This document shows positions 47,335 to 58,156 of a stretch of DNA of 64,000 bases, in pieces. Below the pieces are notes generated by a model, which worked only from the letters and a program-made list of their open reading frames with translations, did not search any database and was not told the DNA's origin. Source of the DNA: Diabrotica undecimpunctata (taxonomy: Eukaryota; Arthropoda; Insecta; Coleoptera; Chrysomelidae); assembly GCF_040954645.1 (NCBI RefSeq), contig NC_092806.1:128052952-128116951 (forward strand), read 5' to 3'. The stretch's first letter is position 1; each line of letters begins with the position of its first letter. The position numbers and the translations under genes are program-made.

Positions 47335-48022
47335 ATCTCAGTAGATCTGTTATAGTAAGAATTACAAAAAAAAAGTTGTTGACAAAAATTATAGGCAGCT
47401 TTAAACTCCACATTTTAAAATTAGTAACAATCTTACAGGGTGTTCCGTAAGATGGTGGCAGACCAAACTTATGTTTTTTTAAATGGAACACCCTGTATTT
47501 TATATCACTATCAAAAAGTACTAATATCGTACTTCAAATTTTATACTCCCTATACCTAAAGTTATCATTTTTCTAGATATTTTTATTTTTCTATCAAAGT
47601 ATTAATTTGGTAGATATTTTAACTTGCATTACTTGGTACTTGCATTTTGACTTACCCTGTATTTGATTTAACGAATATTATAAAAACGAATATGTTTTAT
47701 AATTTTTAACAATTATTAAAAAGCTATGGTTGCAATATATCAATGTTCCTATACTCCTTTTTAATTATACAGGGAGTTAAACTTGATACGATTTTCAGGT
47801 AATATTGGTTAGAAGTTTTTAAATCCCCGGTATAATATAATAAAACTTTACACATTGTTGTGATGTGGAAGTGAAGCAGAAAAAAACAAAAGTTTGGTCT
47901 GCCACCATCTTATGGAACAGCCTGTAAGATTGTAACTAATTTTAAAATTTGAAGTTTAAAGCTGCCTACAATTTTTCTTAATACTTTTTTTTGTAATTTT
48001 TACTATAACAGATCTACTGAGC
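47335..48022. mobile_element. nested inverted-repeat MITE (CAGGGTGTTCC type)
   Basis: Arms at 47335-47490 and 47885-48022 are inverted copies sharing AAGATGGTGGCAGACCAAAC, TAGGCAGCTTTAAACT and AGTAGATCTGTTATAGTAA. ACAGGGTGTTCCGTAAG (left) and its near-complement GGAACAGCCTGT (right) lie within the arms. It has no coding capacity and sits inside the 46533-49628 element. Confidence 0.7.
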
Positions 48023-48047
48023 TTCCTTACACTAATCAATCACCCTG

Positions 48048-48051
<4 letters not shown>

Positions 48052-48109
<58 letters not shown>

Positions 48110-48136
48110 GTATATATATATATTATATATATAAAA

Positions 48137-48177
<41 letters not shown>
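48052..48177. repeat. (TA)n array
   Basis: About 120 bp of TA dinucleotides with TATTATA and AAAAACA interruptions, directly after CACCCTGTATG at the end of the nested repeat region. Confidence 0.9.
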
Positions 48178-48181
<4 letters not shown>

Positions 48182-49639
48182 ATATATTTTAAAGATGACT
48201 TTAACATTATATTGCCAATATTACTGAGTTGCATTCTTGGGACGACTTTATTGTAGGATAGTTCATTCGATAACATAAAATTAATTCTAACTTAAAATAA
48301 TTATAATAAAATAATAAAGAATAGACATTAGAAAAATTATTTTAATTAATATTTCCAAAGCAATACTATTTTTAGAAACAATTGAATGGGACAATTTGTT
48401 GTTTTCATAAAATCTATTATAAATAAATTATTTACAATTTTATTAAAGAGGTATAAATTAATTATAAATATATAAAAAATTATCTCAAATATTATAATAA
48501 AAACTGAAAAAAAAATTGAAGCAAATTAGATAGTTTATTTAACAATTTATTGAAATACTGCATATTCGTAATGTACGCAAACAGTACATACAAATTAAAA
48601 AAGGAACGTTGAAATCCATAAATAAGAACCAGAGATACAGCTAACAGCTCTTTCGCCCTCCCTTCGGCTTCCGTGAGTTTCGAAGCCAGCCGATTTTAAG
48701 AACCACATTTTAAAGCTTTGTGGACGATTTCGTTGAAGGGCAATCTTTTTAGAATTTGGGACGTTAAAACAAGAAAGTATTTTCTTTTAAATAACGCTAA
48801 TTAGATTTATTAATTATTATAAACAAAGCTGCTATGAATAAAATAAAAAAAGAGGCTAACTTTGTCCCAAATTATTTTAGGATTATTTTTTTCCTTTTAA
48901 ATTTGTAAAAAAATTCAGGCTTCTTAAATATAAAAAAATAATATTCTTGCAGGCAATGGTTAAAAAGTTATTCTAATTGTTTATAAGCAAAAAAACGACA
49001 TGTTTTTGCAAAATTATTTTGCAATACTTATTTAAAATTAATTTTCTTAATTTTTTTTAACGTTAATAATAGAACAAATCTTTTTCTTCCAGAAACTACC
49101 CTTACAATTACTAAAACTATATAATTTTCTGACTTATATTGTTGCAAAAAAATTAATTTGGGATAAACAAATAAAATAACTTTTAAACTATTTGACTGAT
49201 CACTTTGAAATTTGAACCATATTTTAAGCACTACAAGGCACAGCTTTCCATGAAATATAACTGTTATAAGTTTATTTTCAAAAAAGTTATTAACATTTAT
49301 AAAAAACAGAAATTTTTGACTTATTTTGCAACTTTCCAAGCAACAAATAAGGATAAAAACATTTAGAAAACGCTATTTTAAAGGTTTTTATATGACTTAT
49401 AAGTTTCTTCTCTTCTAAAATTTGTCTAAAATGATTCACTTTTTGCTGATCGACGAAAAAAGCAAACATTTTCAGTTTTTTGACCTTAATTTGTTAATAA
49501 CTAATTAAGTCCAAAAAATCGACTGCAGGAAACATACGGGTTTTTGTTACAGAGGGCCATACTACTCAAAACAACTGTCGTTTGCCTGGCCGGACGAGTG
49601 TCATGAAAAAATGCTTATTTCTCTGGGCTATAAAACAAA

Positions 49640-50650
49640 AACAATATTTCATCTAAAAACCAAAAATAGAACATTCAAATTCTATCTGAGATTAAATTTA
49701 ATCATTTAAAGCTATACTGTAAAATTTTATAAAATGGAGTTATGCACTATGCGAATTACACTGACGATATACCTTAGCTAATAATTTAACAGAACAATTA
49801 TTAATTCTAAGGCGATACGAAGTTTACTGGGTCATCTAGTTATACATACTTTGGAATAACAAAAATGTTACACAAGAATTAAAGTTCATCTCCCGATGAC
49901 ATCACATCACCAAAAGGGTTTTGGGGCTGTGTGGATGTAATAACTGTCTGGTAAAATTTACATTATTTATTTTTCATTTGTTTGCACACATCAAATTATT
50001 GTTAACTGTCTGTAAGAAAGATATTTCTTAAAATAACATAATACCACCATTTTAATACCGATATAAATGCTTCACAAAAGTAGGTGTGTCCGTAAGTCAT
50101 CACTCAGTCAAATACCTATAGAAAAATTGCAAGTATGTTGTTTACATTATTAGTAATGAACAAAACTGTTTGCTGAATATATTTATGATTGTAAAGTTTT
50201 TTTCTCTAGCCAGCAACCTTGTATAAAATCAACGGAGAAAAATGCGAAGGCATTTAACAATTAGTTAGCAAAAAACACCCTTTTAGAATTGCAATAAGGA
50301 CATTTTATGTCGCAGTCGACCCACTCCTTCATAAATACAAAGCATTGATTTATACAAAATAGTTTAAATGTTTGACGAACTATATTGATTGACAGTATTT
50401 ATTGCACGAACGTTTAGAACATCAAGGACTGAGTTTGCTCTTTGTTGATGATTCAGACTATTGCATTTAGAAAGCAACTTTATTAACGAATAATATAATA
50501 ATTGTCATAAAACGATTACGAAACTGAGAAAATTTCGACATAATAAGGAATAGGCACTACAAAAATTTGCAAAAAATAAACTAAGAATAAAAATGCGAAG
50601 ATTAAAAAAGAATAACACTATATTAAAAATACAACCCTCCAATATTAGTT
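49640..50650. other. AT-rich stretch, nothing recognised
   Basis: About 1 kb without coding motifs, inverted repeats or RNA-like sequence that I could identify. Confidence 0.4.
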
Positions 50651-50654
50651 GCAT

Positions 50655-51060
50655 AGAATTCTTCTTCTGTACGTGCCTCCTCTGCTTCGGAGGTTGGCAA
50701 TAATCATTGCTATTTTGATCTTAGATGTGGCTGACCTGAAAAGGTTAATAGATGAGCATCTATAACATTTCCGTAGTTGTGCAGTCATGATATTCTGCTG
50801 ATTCCTTCACCTCTTCTTCTGTGGATTTCTCCTTGCATAACTATTTAAATATCTTTTTTTTCTTTTGTCGTAAGTACTGCAGCTTCGTGGTTTTGAGAGT
50901 TTCTATTATATTCGTACTCTTATGTATTCTTCTCATGACATTGTTTATTACATAATGAATCCATGAGATTTTCAGGACTATACTGTATACCCACAATTTT
51001 AGATATAGTTTCTTATTGTCGCCGCATTCAGGGTCCACGCCTTTGTACAAAATTATCATT
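50655..51060 (-). mobile_element. LINE C-terminal fragment
   Basis: Minus strand: SWIHYVINNVMRRIHKSTNI and IETLKTTKLQYLRQ match the LINE region before LGHIMR; further on HRRRGEGISRIS and FRSATSEI-like residues lead to the 3' end with GAAGAAG at 50660. Degraded. Immediately next to it, on the opposite strand, begins LINE-A. Confidence 0.6.
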
Positions 51061-51923
51061 CAGTTATATGATCAGTTCCGTGTGGAGCTGTCTGTCTCCC
51101 ATCGGCGCGTCCCCTGGTGGTGAATACAAAGTAACATGGACCTCTGTTGATGGAAGAACGAGTTAAATTGATCACATCTTAATAGATTCAAGGTATGGAA
51201 CGGACGTAATAAACTGCAGAAGGTATAGCAGCGCAAACATAGACTCATATCATTGCCTAGTGATCTCAACATAAAGGGCTAAAATTTCAAACACCCGTAA
51301 AGAAAATACAATGGATACAAAAAAATGAAATGTGCAAAAACTAAGAGATGCGACAATTGCAGAACGGTACTCAGAAAACATCACCAAGAGGCAAAGAAAT
51401 CAAAATGTAAATAAAGAAGGCCAAACAGATATAGACTCCTATTGAAGAAGAATAAAGAAAGGTATTGAATCAGCAGCGAAAGATGAAATGGGAAAAAAAA
51501 TTTGTGCCCGTAAAAATCATTGGTTTGACGATTAATGCAAGAATGCAAAGAAAAAAATGAAGCCTACAGAAAGATGCTTACCTGTCGAACTAGAACATCG
51601 TAAAAAAAACAAAACCACTAAAATAAGGAACTTAAATACATAAAAAACCTCAGCAGAAAGAAAGAATTTAAAGCATTCTATAAGAAAGTTAACATCAACA
51701 GAAAAGAATTCAAGGCAGCCACAAGACAATGCAAAAGTCAGAATGGCGACCTATTAACAACAAGGATAGATGTATTGAATGGATGGGTGGAATACTTTAA
51801 CCAGGCACTTAATATAGAAGAAGAAAAAAACTGGGTAGACAGAAGAGATGAGGTAAGGAAAACAGACGAGACGGAAGAGGAACCACCGACGATTCTTGAA
51901 GTTAAAGATGCAGTTAAAAAACT

Positions 51924-52827
51924 CATCATCATCATCATCATTTAACCCGGATCTATTCACTGCTGGATATAGGTCTCTCAGTCTTTTCCATGTATTTCTG
52001 TTTTGTGCTGTTTGCATCCAATTTTTGTCGATCCGTTTTATGTCATCAGACCATCTTGTTGGTGGACGACCTCTACTTCGATGTGCTTCTTGTCTCGGTC
52101 TCCACTGTATTATTCGCTGTGTCCATCTGTTATCCGACATTCTAGCTATGTGCCCCGCCCAGTTCCACTTAAGGGTCATAATTCTTTCTATGGCATCTGT
52201 CACTCCTGTTCTCCGTCTTATTTCCTTGTTCGTGATCCGATCCCTACGAGAAATGCCTAACATCGATCGTTCCATGGCTCTTTGGGTAACACAAATTTTA
52301 TTTCTTACTTTCTTGGTTAGTGTTAATGTCTCTGCACCATATGTAAGTACTGGTAACACGCACTGATTAAAAACTTTTCTTTTAAGACACATAGGCAGTT
52401 CTGATTTAAGAACATGACTTAGCTTGCCTAATGCCACCCAAGTGAGTCCTATGCGGCGGCTTAGTTCGCAAGTTTGATTATCTCTTCCTATGCGTATCTC
52501 ATGTCCTAAGTACTTATATGAGGTGGTTTCTTCAATATGCATACCATTTACTGAAATCTTTTCGCTTAACACAAAATTTGTCATGATTTGTGTTTTTGTG
52601 TGGTTGATTTTTAATCCTACTTGTAGGGAGGCTAGGTATAGTTTCTCCAGTTGCGATACTGCATCATCGATTCTGTCAGCAAAAAGGACAGTATCGTCAG
52701 CAAACCTCAAATGACTAAGCATTTCTCCATTGACATTAATTCCTTTTTCACTCAGATTTGCGTTCTTAAACATATGCTCTAATAATGTTGTAAACAATTT
52801 TGGCGAAATTGTTTCTCCCTGTCGCAC
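51924..52827 (-). mobile_element. LINE-B copy nested in LINE-A, RT motif B to C-terminus open
   Basis: Flanked by TTAAAAAACT (51914-51923) and TTAAAAAATT (52828-52837), a 10-bp duplication with one mismatch. The minus-strand frame is open for over 300 codons: RQGETISPKLFTTLLEHMFK (motif B), LRFADDTVLFADRI (motif C with Asp-Asp), SYKYLGHEIRIGRDN, VLTYGAETLTLTKK, SMLGISRRDRITNKEI, RSRGRPPTRWSDDIK. It ends in a run of GAT (3' tail). The copy is 5'-truncated exactly at the turn before RT motif B, so it was dead on arrival despite the open frame. The long frame seen downstream of the tail belongs to LINE-A DNA. Confidence 0.9.
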
Positions 52828-54144
52828 TTAAAAAATTTGCTAGAGCCAAATCACCCGGAATAGATAATCTCCCAGCTGAACTATATAAAGAAGGTGGCCA
52901 CGATATCATAATGACATTACAGCAGCTTATAAAAAAAATATGAAGACAGAAATTCCTCCCCAAACATTGGAATATTGGAATACTTTTTCGCAAAACAGGA
53001 GATTAATTTAAATACTCTAACCACAGAGAAATTAAGCTTCTAAATGCAGCGTATAAAATATTTTTCACAGCAATATGTCACCGTATGGCACCATATGCAG
53101 AGCGGATAGTAAGAAAATACTAGGCTGGTTTAAGATGTGGCAAATCGACAATTCGTCAGATTGCAACCCTGAAACAAATTTTGAAAAAAAAAATACTGGA
53201 ATATAGCATTGACATTCATCACATATTTATAGATTACAAAGCAGCCTACTACTCTGTGAATAGAAGAAAAATGTTCAGAGCAATAAATGAGCTAGAAATA
53301 CCAAATCAGTTTCTAAATTTAACAAAATTAACTCTAAAAAAGTTGAATGAAGAGTCGAATTCAGGGGGAACTGTCTGAACCTTTTAAAACAAATAACGAG
53401 CTGTGTCAGGGAGACTCTCTCTTTTCTGCATACTGTTCAATCTGGCTATGGAAAAAGTAATCCGTATGTCACAAATCATACCCATTGGTTCAATATACAA
53501 TAAATCAGTGCAAATCCTTGCCTATGCTACTGATATCATTATTGTTGGCAAAACGGAAAACGCTGCACGAGAGGCGTATGTAGCATTAAAAGAATTAGCT
53601 ACAAAAATGGGTTTAATAATTAACACCAAAAAAAAACGAAGTATATGAAAATAAGCACGTAACTACAAATCCTACAACCACTTGTTATAGAAAACGACGT
53701 CATCGAAGCAGTGAACGAATTTGTATACCTGAGAGCGCTCCTTAACACTGAAAATAATACTACCGCAGAAATAAACCGCAGAATTTGCACACGAAAAGAT
53801 GCTATTTTGGGTTCAATCTACTCCTTAAATCCACAATTATATCGAGAAATACAAAAATAAAATTCTACAAAACAATAATACGCCCAGTGCTAACATTTGG
53901 TTCTGAGACCTGGACTCAACAAAAAGTAATAAAAAAAATGTTAGGATGTTTCGAAAGAAAAGTACTAAGACGAATCTATTTAGCAGTGAATGATAATGGA
54001 GTTTAGAGAAGACGATACAACTTTGAACTTTATGGAATATACCAAGAGCCAGATATCGTTAAACACATTAAGATATGAGGTCTGAGGTTAGTAAGGCATG
54101 TAATGCGGATGGAACAAAATGACCCAGCTAGGAAAACGCTTTTT

Positions 54145-54478
54145 TGACGTGACAACGTCTTAAATTAGGTTGTGGCTCGGAGGCACTCATGAAAAAGTGT
54201 AACGCCCGCTCACGTCTGTTACGATGAGTCACCGAACGAGAGAGAGGCCCGCCAGACCGGCGAATGCATTGCGTCTCTCTCCCACTCAAACATGATCGAT
54301 CCGCTGCGCGCGCAGCACTAGAGAATTAGGCGCGTTGAATCGGTGCGTGCTTGTGTCTCTGTCTTTCTCGAGCGTTCTTGGCGTTGGAAAACCGAGTTAT
54401 ATCAATAAATATTCTACCGAGAAAAAGACGTTGTCACGTAAAATCTTCGCCCGTAAAACCGACTTTACAGGCAACCGA
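54145..54478. mobile_element. GC-rich 330-bp insertion, solo-LTR-like
   Basis: It splits LINE-A between codons for KTL and FDRPIG; deleting it restores the frame, and T-runs flank both sides (a short T-rich target duplication). It begins TGACGTGACAACGTCTT, and AAGACGTTGTCACGT occurs inverted near the right end. CAATAAATATT near 54405 could be a poly(A) signal, and the left half could hold a promoter (GAGAGAGAGGCCC region). It starts TG but does not end in CA, so LTR status is unproven. Composition differs strongly from the AT-rich flanks. Confidence 0.55.
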
Positions 54479-54679
54479 TTTTTTGATAGACCCATTGGTC
54501 AGAGAAGAAGAGAAAGACCAAGAATAAGGTTCCTTAATAACATCGATGACGACATGAGAAATATGGGAATACGTGCTTGGCCGAGGAAGGCGATGGATAA
54601 GGACGACCGGAGAGAGATTCTTGAGGAGGCTAGGACCCACGCAGGGTTTTAAAGCCAAAATGATGATGATATATGATCA

Positions 54680-55270
54680 GTAATTCTTTATATTATATCC
54701 AATTTTTTCTTGAGATACATTTACTACGAACCAAACATATGAAACCTTACTTGAATCGCTTATCGTAATTTATCATTGATCTCCTGAATTTTTGCACCAC
54801 CGACGATTTTAACTTGATATAAATACGTAACGTGAAACAATGTTACTTAAACATAGAACATACTTGGTTATTGTTGCAAAAATTGTATTTTATTAACTAT
54901 CTACATGAAAGAAATTAGAACCTTCTCGTCTATGATAAATGTGTATCAGTTTAACAAGCACTTTCCCGAAGTATCTCTCGAATATGACTACCAATCCCTT
55001 TAGTATTGTTTCACATAGTACAAGATTACAGTAAAAGCAAGTTTGACGAAAACTAGACTGAATTCATGTAATACCGTACGTTAGATGAACTAAGACAGTT
55101 TGGAGTCAAAAGATATTGTAAGTAAATATTATTTTTCTTCAGCACCTTTACGTTGGAGTCTCTTATATCTTAGAATAATTTCAATTGTTTGCTTCGTTTT
55201 TTATGAACGAACAACATATAAAAAAAATACAAATAAAAAAAAACTGTAGTTACATAATTATATTTTTGAA
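54680..55270. other. AT-rich stretch, nothing recognised
   Basis: No coding or structural signal identified. Confidence 0.35.
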
Positions 55271-55274
55271 CTCA

Positions 55275-56000
55275 TCATCATCAACCTGCATGCGTCCACG
55301 GTTGGACATAAGTTTCCCTCAGCTTTTTTATATGTCTCTGTCTTGTGCGGCTTCTTCTTCTTGTAGTGCCTATCCGTTTCGGATTTTGGCAACCATCATG
55401 GCAATTTGTATTTTGCAAACTGCTGCTCTAAAAGATTTGTGGTTGTTGTGTTGAATCACGTACGTAGATTTTTCAGCTATCCTTCGCCTTCTTGGTTCTC
55501 TTTTTCCATCTACTTTTCCTTGAAGAATTAATTGCAACAACCCATATCTTTCGCTGTTCCTCATGATGTGACCGAGGTATTCGATTTTGGCTATTTTTAT
55601 TGTGGTTAACAACTCTTTTCCTTTTTGCATTCTGAATAAAACGTCCTGGTTAGTAACGTGGTTGGTATAACTTATCTTCAGGATTCGACGATAAAGCCAC
55701 ATTTCGAAAGCATGTATTTTCTTGCAGGTAGCGTCTGTGAGAGTCCACGACTCAACTCCATAAAAAAGTATAGGAAAGATATAACATCGAAGTAACCTGA
55801 TTTTTATGGGTACTGATAAATTGTGGCATTTGAATAGCGTAGCCATTTTTTAAAATGCAGATCTTGCTTTCTCTATCCTATATTTGATTTCTAGGGAATG
55901 GTCCCAATTTTCATTGACGTTCGTACCAAGGTAGGTGAATGTTTTTACTCTTTCTATTGGTTAACTATTCACACCGATTCCTTTAATTTGCTGTTCCTTC
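55275..56000 (-). mobile_element. LINE C-terminal fragment (HIMRNSERY family) plus a second 3' scrap
   Basis: The minus-strand frame 55846-55370 reads KIRLLRCYIFPILFYGVESW, FEMWLYRRILKISYTNHVTN, AKIEYLGHIMRNSERYGLLQ and LILQGKVDGKREPRRRR; the reading extends upstream to about 56000 (VFTYLGTNVNENWDHSLEIK). Its 3' end is GGCACTACAAGAAGAAG at 55346. A 70-bp minus-strand scrap at 55275-55345 (ending ATGATGATGAG) is the 3' end of another LINE. Confidence 0.8.
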
Positions 56001-56361
56001 TTAGATATTTAATGTTCAGTTCAGTTTTGTGCGGCTTGCATCTAGTTATTGCTAACACGCATCGGGTCGTTAGTCCATCTAGTTGGTGGGCGTCCTCTGC
56101 TCCGTAGTGCTTCTTGTCTTGGTCTCCACTGGAAAATACGTTTTGTCTATCGGTTGTCTGATAGTCTAGCGACGTGTCCTGCCCAATTCCATTTCAGCCA
56201 CGCAATTTTTTTGATGGTGTCTGTTGTTCCTGTTCTACGACGGATTTCTTCGTTTGGGATTCGGTCTCTCAGAGAGACACCCAACATCTAGCGCTCCATA
56301 GCCCTCTGAGCCACACGAATCTTATTCACCACCTTTTTTGTGAGTGTTATGTTTCCGCTCC

Positions 56362-58078
56362 CAGAAATAGCTGAAAGATGGAAAGAGTATTTTGATGAAT
56401 TACTAAATGGCAATAATAAGTCAAACCAAAGATAATGTATGGAAGCAGAAGCAAGAATCGAACACTTAAAAGACATAGAAGATAATTCACCCAGCAAAGA
56501 ACAAATCGAGGAAATCATAAAAAATCTGAAAAACAACAAATCCCCTGGAAGCGATAACATAACAGCAGAGATGATGAAATATTGTGAAAAACTGCTAAAT
56601 AATTGGATATACAAGATCATAAAGGAGATATGGATAAAAGAACGAATACCAGAAGATTGGAAGAAAGCCATTATTTGCCCATGACACAAAAAAGGAGACA
56701 AAACAGAATGCAGTAATTACAGAGGAGTCGCGGTACTAAATACCGTATATAAAATCCTATCAAAATCCATAAAAGATAAGCTAGAAAAAGAAGTTGAAAA
56801 TATAATAGGCGAATATCAGTGCGGATTTAGACGAGGGAGAAGCACAACGGACCAAGTATTCATAATCAGAGAATTACAAGCAGAAAGCTATGAACACAAC
56901 TTACCAACGATAGCGCTATTCATCGACTTCCAGCAAGCATACGATAGAATAAAAAGGAAGGAATTAAAAGAGACCCTTGAGGAACTGGGAGTTAGCAGAA
57001 AGTTGCGTAACATGATACATCTTACTTTAGAGAATACAGAAAACAGAGTCAAAGTAAACAATCATGTATCGGTCAAATTTATAGTAAACGAAGGATTAAG
57101 GCCTTTGTCATCATTACTCTTCAATTTATGCCTAGAAAAAATAATGCGAGAAGCGAAAATCAATAGAGAAGGACTCCTATATCATAAAAGACACCAAGTT
57201 TTGGCATTTGCGGATGATATAGTGTTGCTGGCAAGAGGAAAAAAAGAGCTACAGGAGATAGTACAGAGAATAGTAAAAGCAGCAAAGAAAATGGGACTTT
57301 ACATAAATGAAACTAAAACAAAATGTATGCAGTGGACAGATGATACAGTTCAGGGATGGACAAAAGATTAAAGTAGAAGTAGAAGAAAGATTATCATACG
57401 AATTCGAAATGGTAGAAAGATTTACATACCTAGGTACAATAATATCACGCAAACCTAACATTAAAGAAGAAATACAAGCTAGAATAATGGCAGGCAATAG
57501 AAGTGTACATGCTCTTAGTGGAATGTTGAAAAGCAAGTTTTTATCAAGAAAGGCAAAAATACAGTTATAAAAAACAACTATACAACCAATAGTAACGTAC
57601 TGCAGTGAGACATAGACAATGACAAAAAATGAACAAAATTTACTGGAGATATGGGAAAGGAAAATCCTGAGGAAGATATATGGAGGAATAATAAGGGACG
57701 GTTTATGGATAATAAGATCAAATGATGAGTTAAAGAAATTATATAATCAACCTAACATAATAGGAGTCATAAAGGCACAGAGACTAAGATGGCGAGGTCA
57801 CCTAGAAAGGATGCCGAACACGAGGACTCCAAAAAGGGTACTGAACTAAACTATAACTTTAAAAAAGAGAAAAGGAAGGCCAAAAAATAGATGGAATCAG
57901 GAGGTAGAAAAAGATATGGAAGAAATTGGACTAGAAGGCCAGAAAAGAAAAATGAATAACAAGAAGGAATGGAGAAAAATCACATATCGAGCCAGAGAAG
58001 ATCTCAGTACATAAAGAAAAGCGAAAATGAAGAAAGAACAAACTTTTTAAGCCATGGGCCTCTAAGGCCTTTAGTGCT

Positions 58079-58150
<72 letters not shown>
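56362..58150 (+). mobile_element. LINE-C nested in LINE-B copy 2, with a (TA)n 3' tail
   Basis: The duplication TATGTTTCCGCTCC is exact at 56348-56361 and 58151-58164. Inside: KNLKNNKSPGSDNITAEMMK, CSNYRGVAVLNTVYKILSKS, TIALFIDFQQAYDRIKRKEL (motif A), VNEGLRPLSSLLFN (motif B, degenerate), VLAFADDIVLLARGKKELQE (motif C), RFTYLGTIISRKPN, ERKILRKIYGGI, RLRWRGHLERMPNTRTPKRV and KKRKGRPKNRW, to a stop at about 58015. A 65-bp 3' UTR then runs directly into about 34 TA dinucleotides (58083-58150) that reach the duplication. One frameshift (about 57350) and stops near 56683, 57570 and 57848 make it inactive. It is 5'-truncated. Confidence 0.93.
58083..58150. repeat. (TA)n array forming the 3' tail of LINE-C
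   Basis: About 34 TA dinucleotides between the LINE-C 3' UTR (ending AGTGCTATTG) and the right target duplication at 58151. Confidence 0.95.

Positions 58151-58156
<6 letters not shown>

Larger units (their letters stand above)
46533..49628. mobile_element. 3.1-kb foldback element with about 800-bp inverted arms and TA duplication
   Basis: The ends are GACCAGGGAAATAAGC at 46533 and, read from the right, GCCCAGAGAAATAAGC ending at 49628, each preceded by TA as in mariner-type duplications. The arms run inward to about 47335 and 48800 respectively, with landmarks such as CGTCCGGCCAGGCAAACGAC and TTAGCCTCTTTTTTTATT on the left and their complements on the right. The interior holds a second inverted repeat (47335-48022) and a TA array (48052-48177). 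No transposase was found, so it is non-autonomous. Confidence 0.85.
51075..54670 (+). mobile_element. LINE-A: endonuclease to C-terminus, interrupted twice
   Basis: Reading order: endonuclease end (SHRRVPWWRIQSNMDL; IDHILIDSRYGTDVINCRRY; ANIDSYHCLVI), linker to VDRRDEVRKTDETEEEPPTI (51840-51890), a gap caused by LINE-B (51924-52827), then RT SPGIDNLPAELYKEGG, HIFIDYKAAYYSVN (motif A), LAYATDIIIVGKTEN (motif C with ATD in place of ADD), INTKKKR, ALLNTENNTTAEIN, LTFGSETW, FERKVLRRIYLAVNDNG. An LTR-like insertion (about 54145-54478) follows, and the C-terminus FDRPIGQRRRERPRIRF to NMGIRAW, stop and an ATGATGATGAT tail. Many stops and frameshifts. The two interruptions date LINE-A as the oldest of the three elements. 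Confidence 0.85.

Noticed and set aside
51896..52366. 156-codon plus-strand frame
   Set aside because: Antisense shadow of the nested LINE-B reverse transcriptase.
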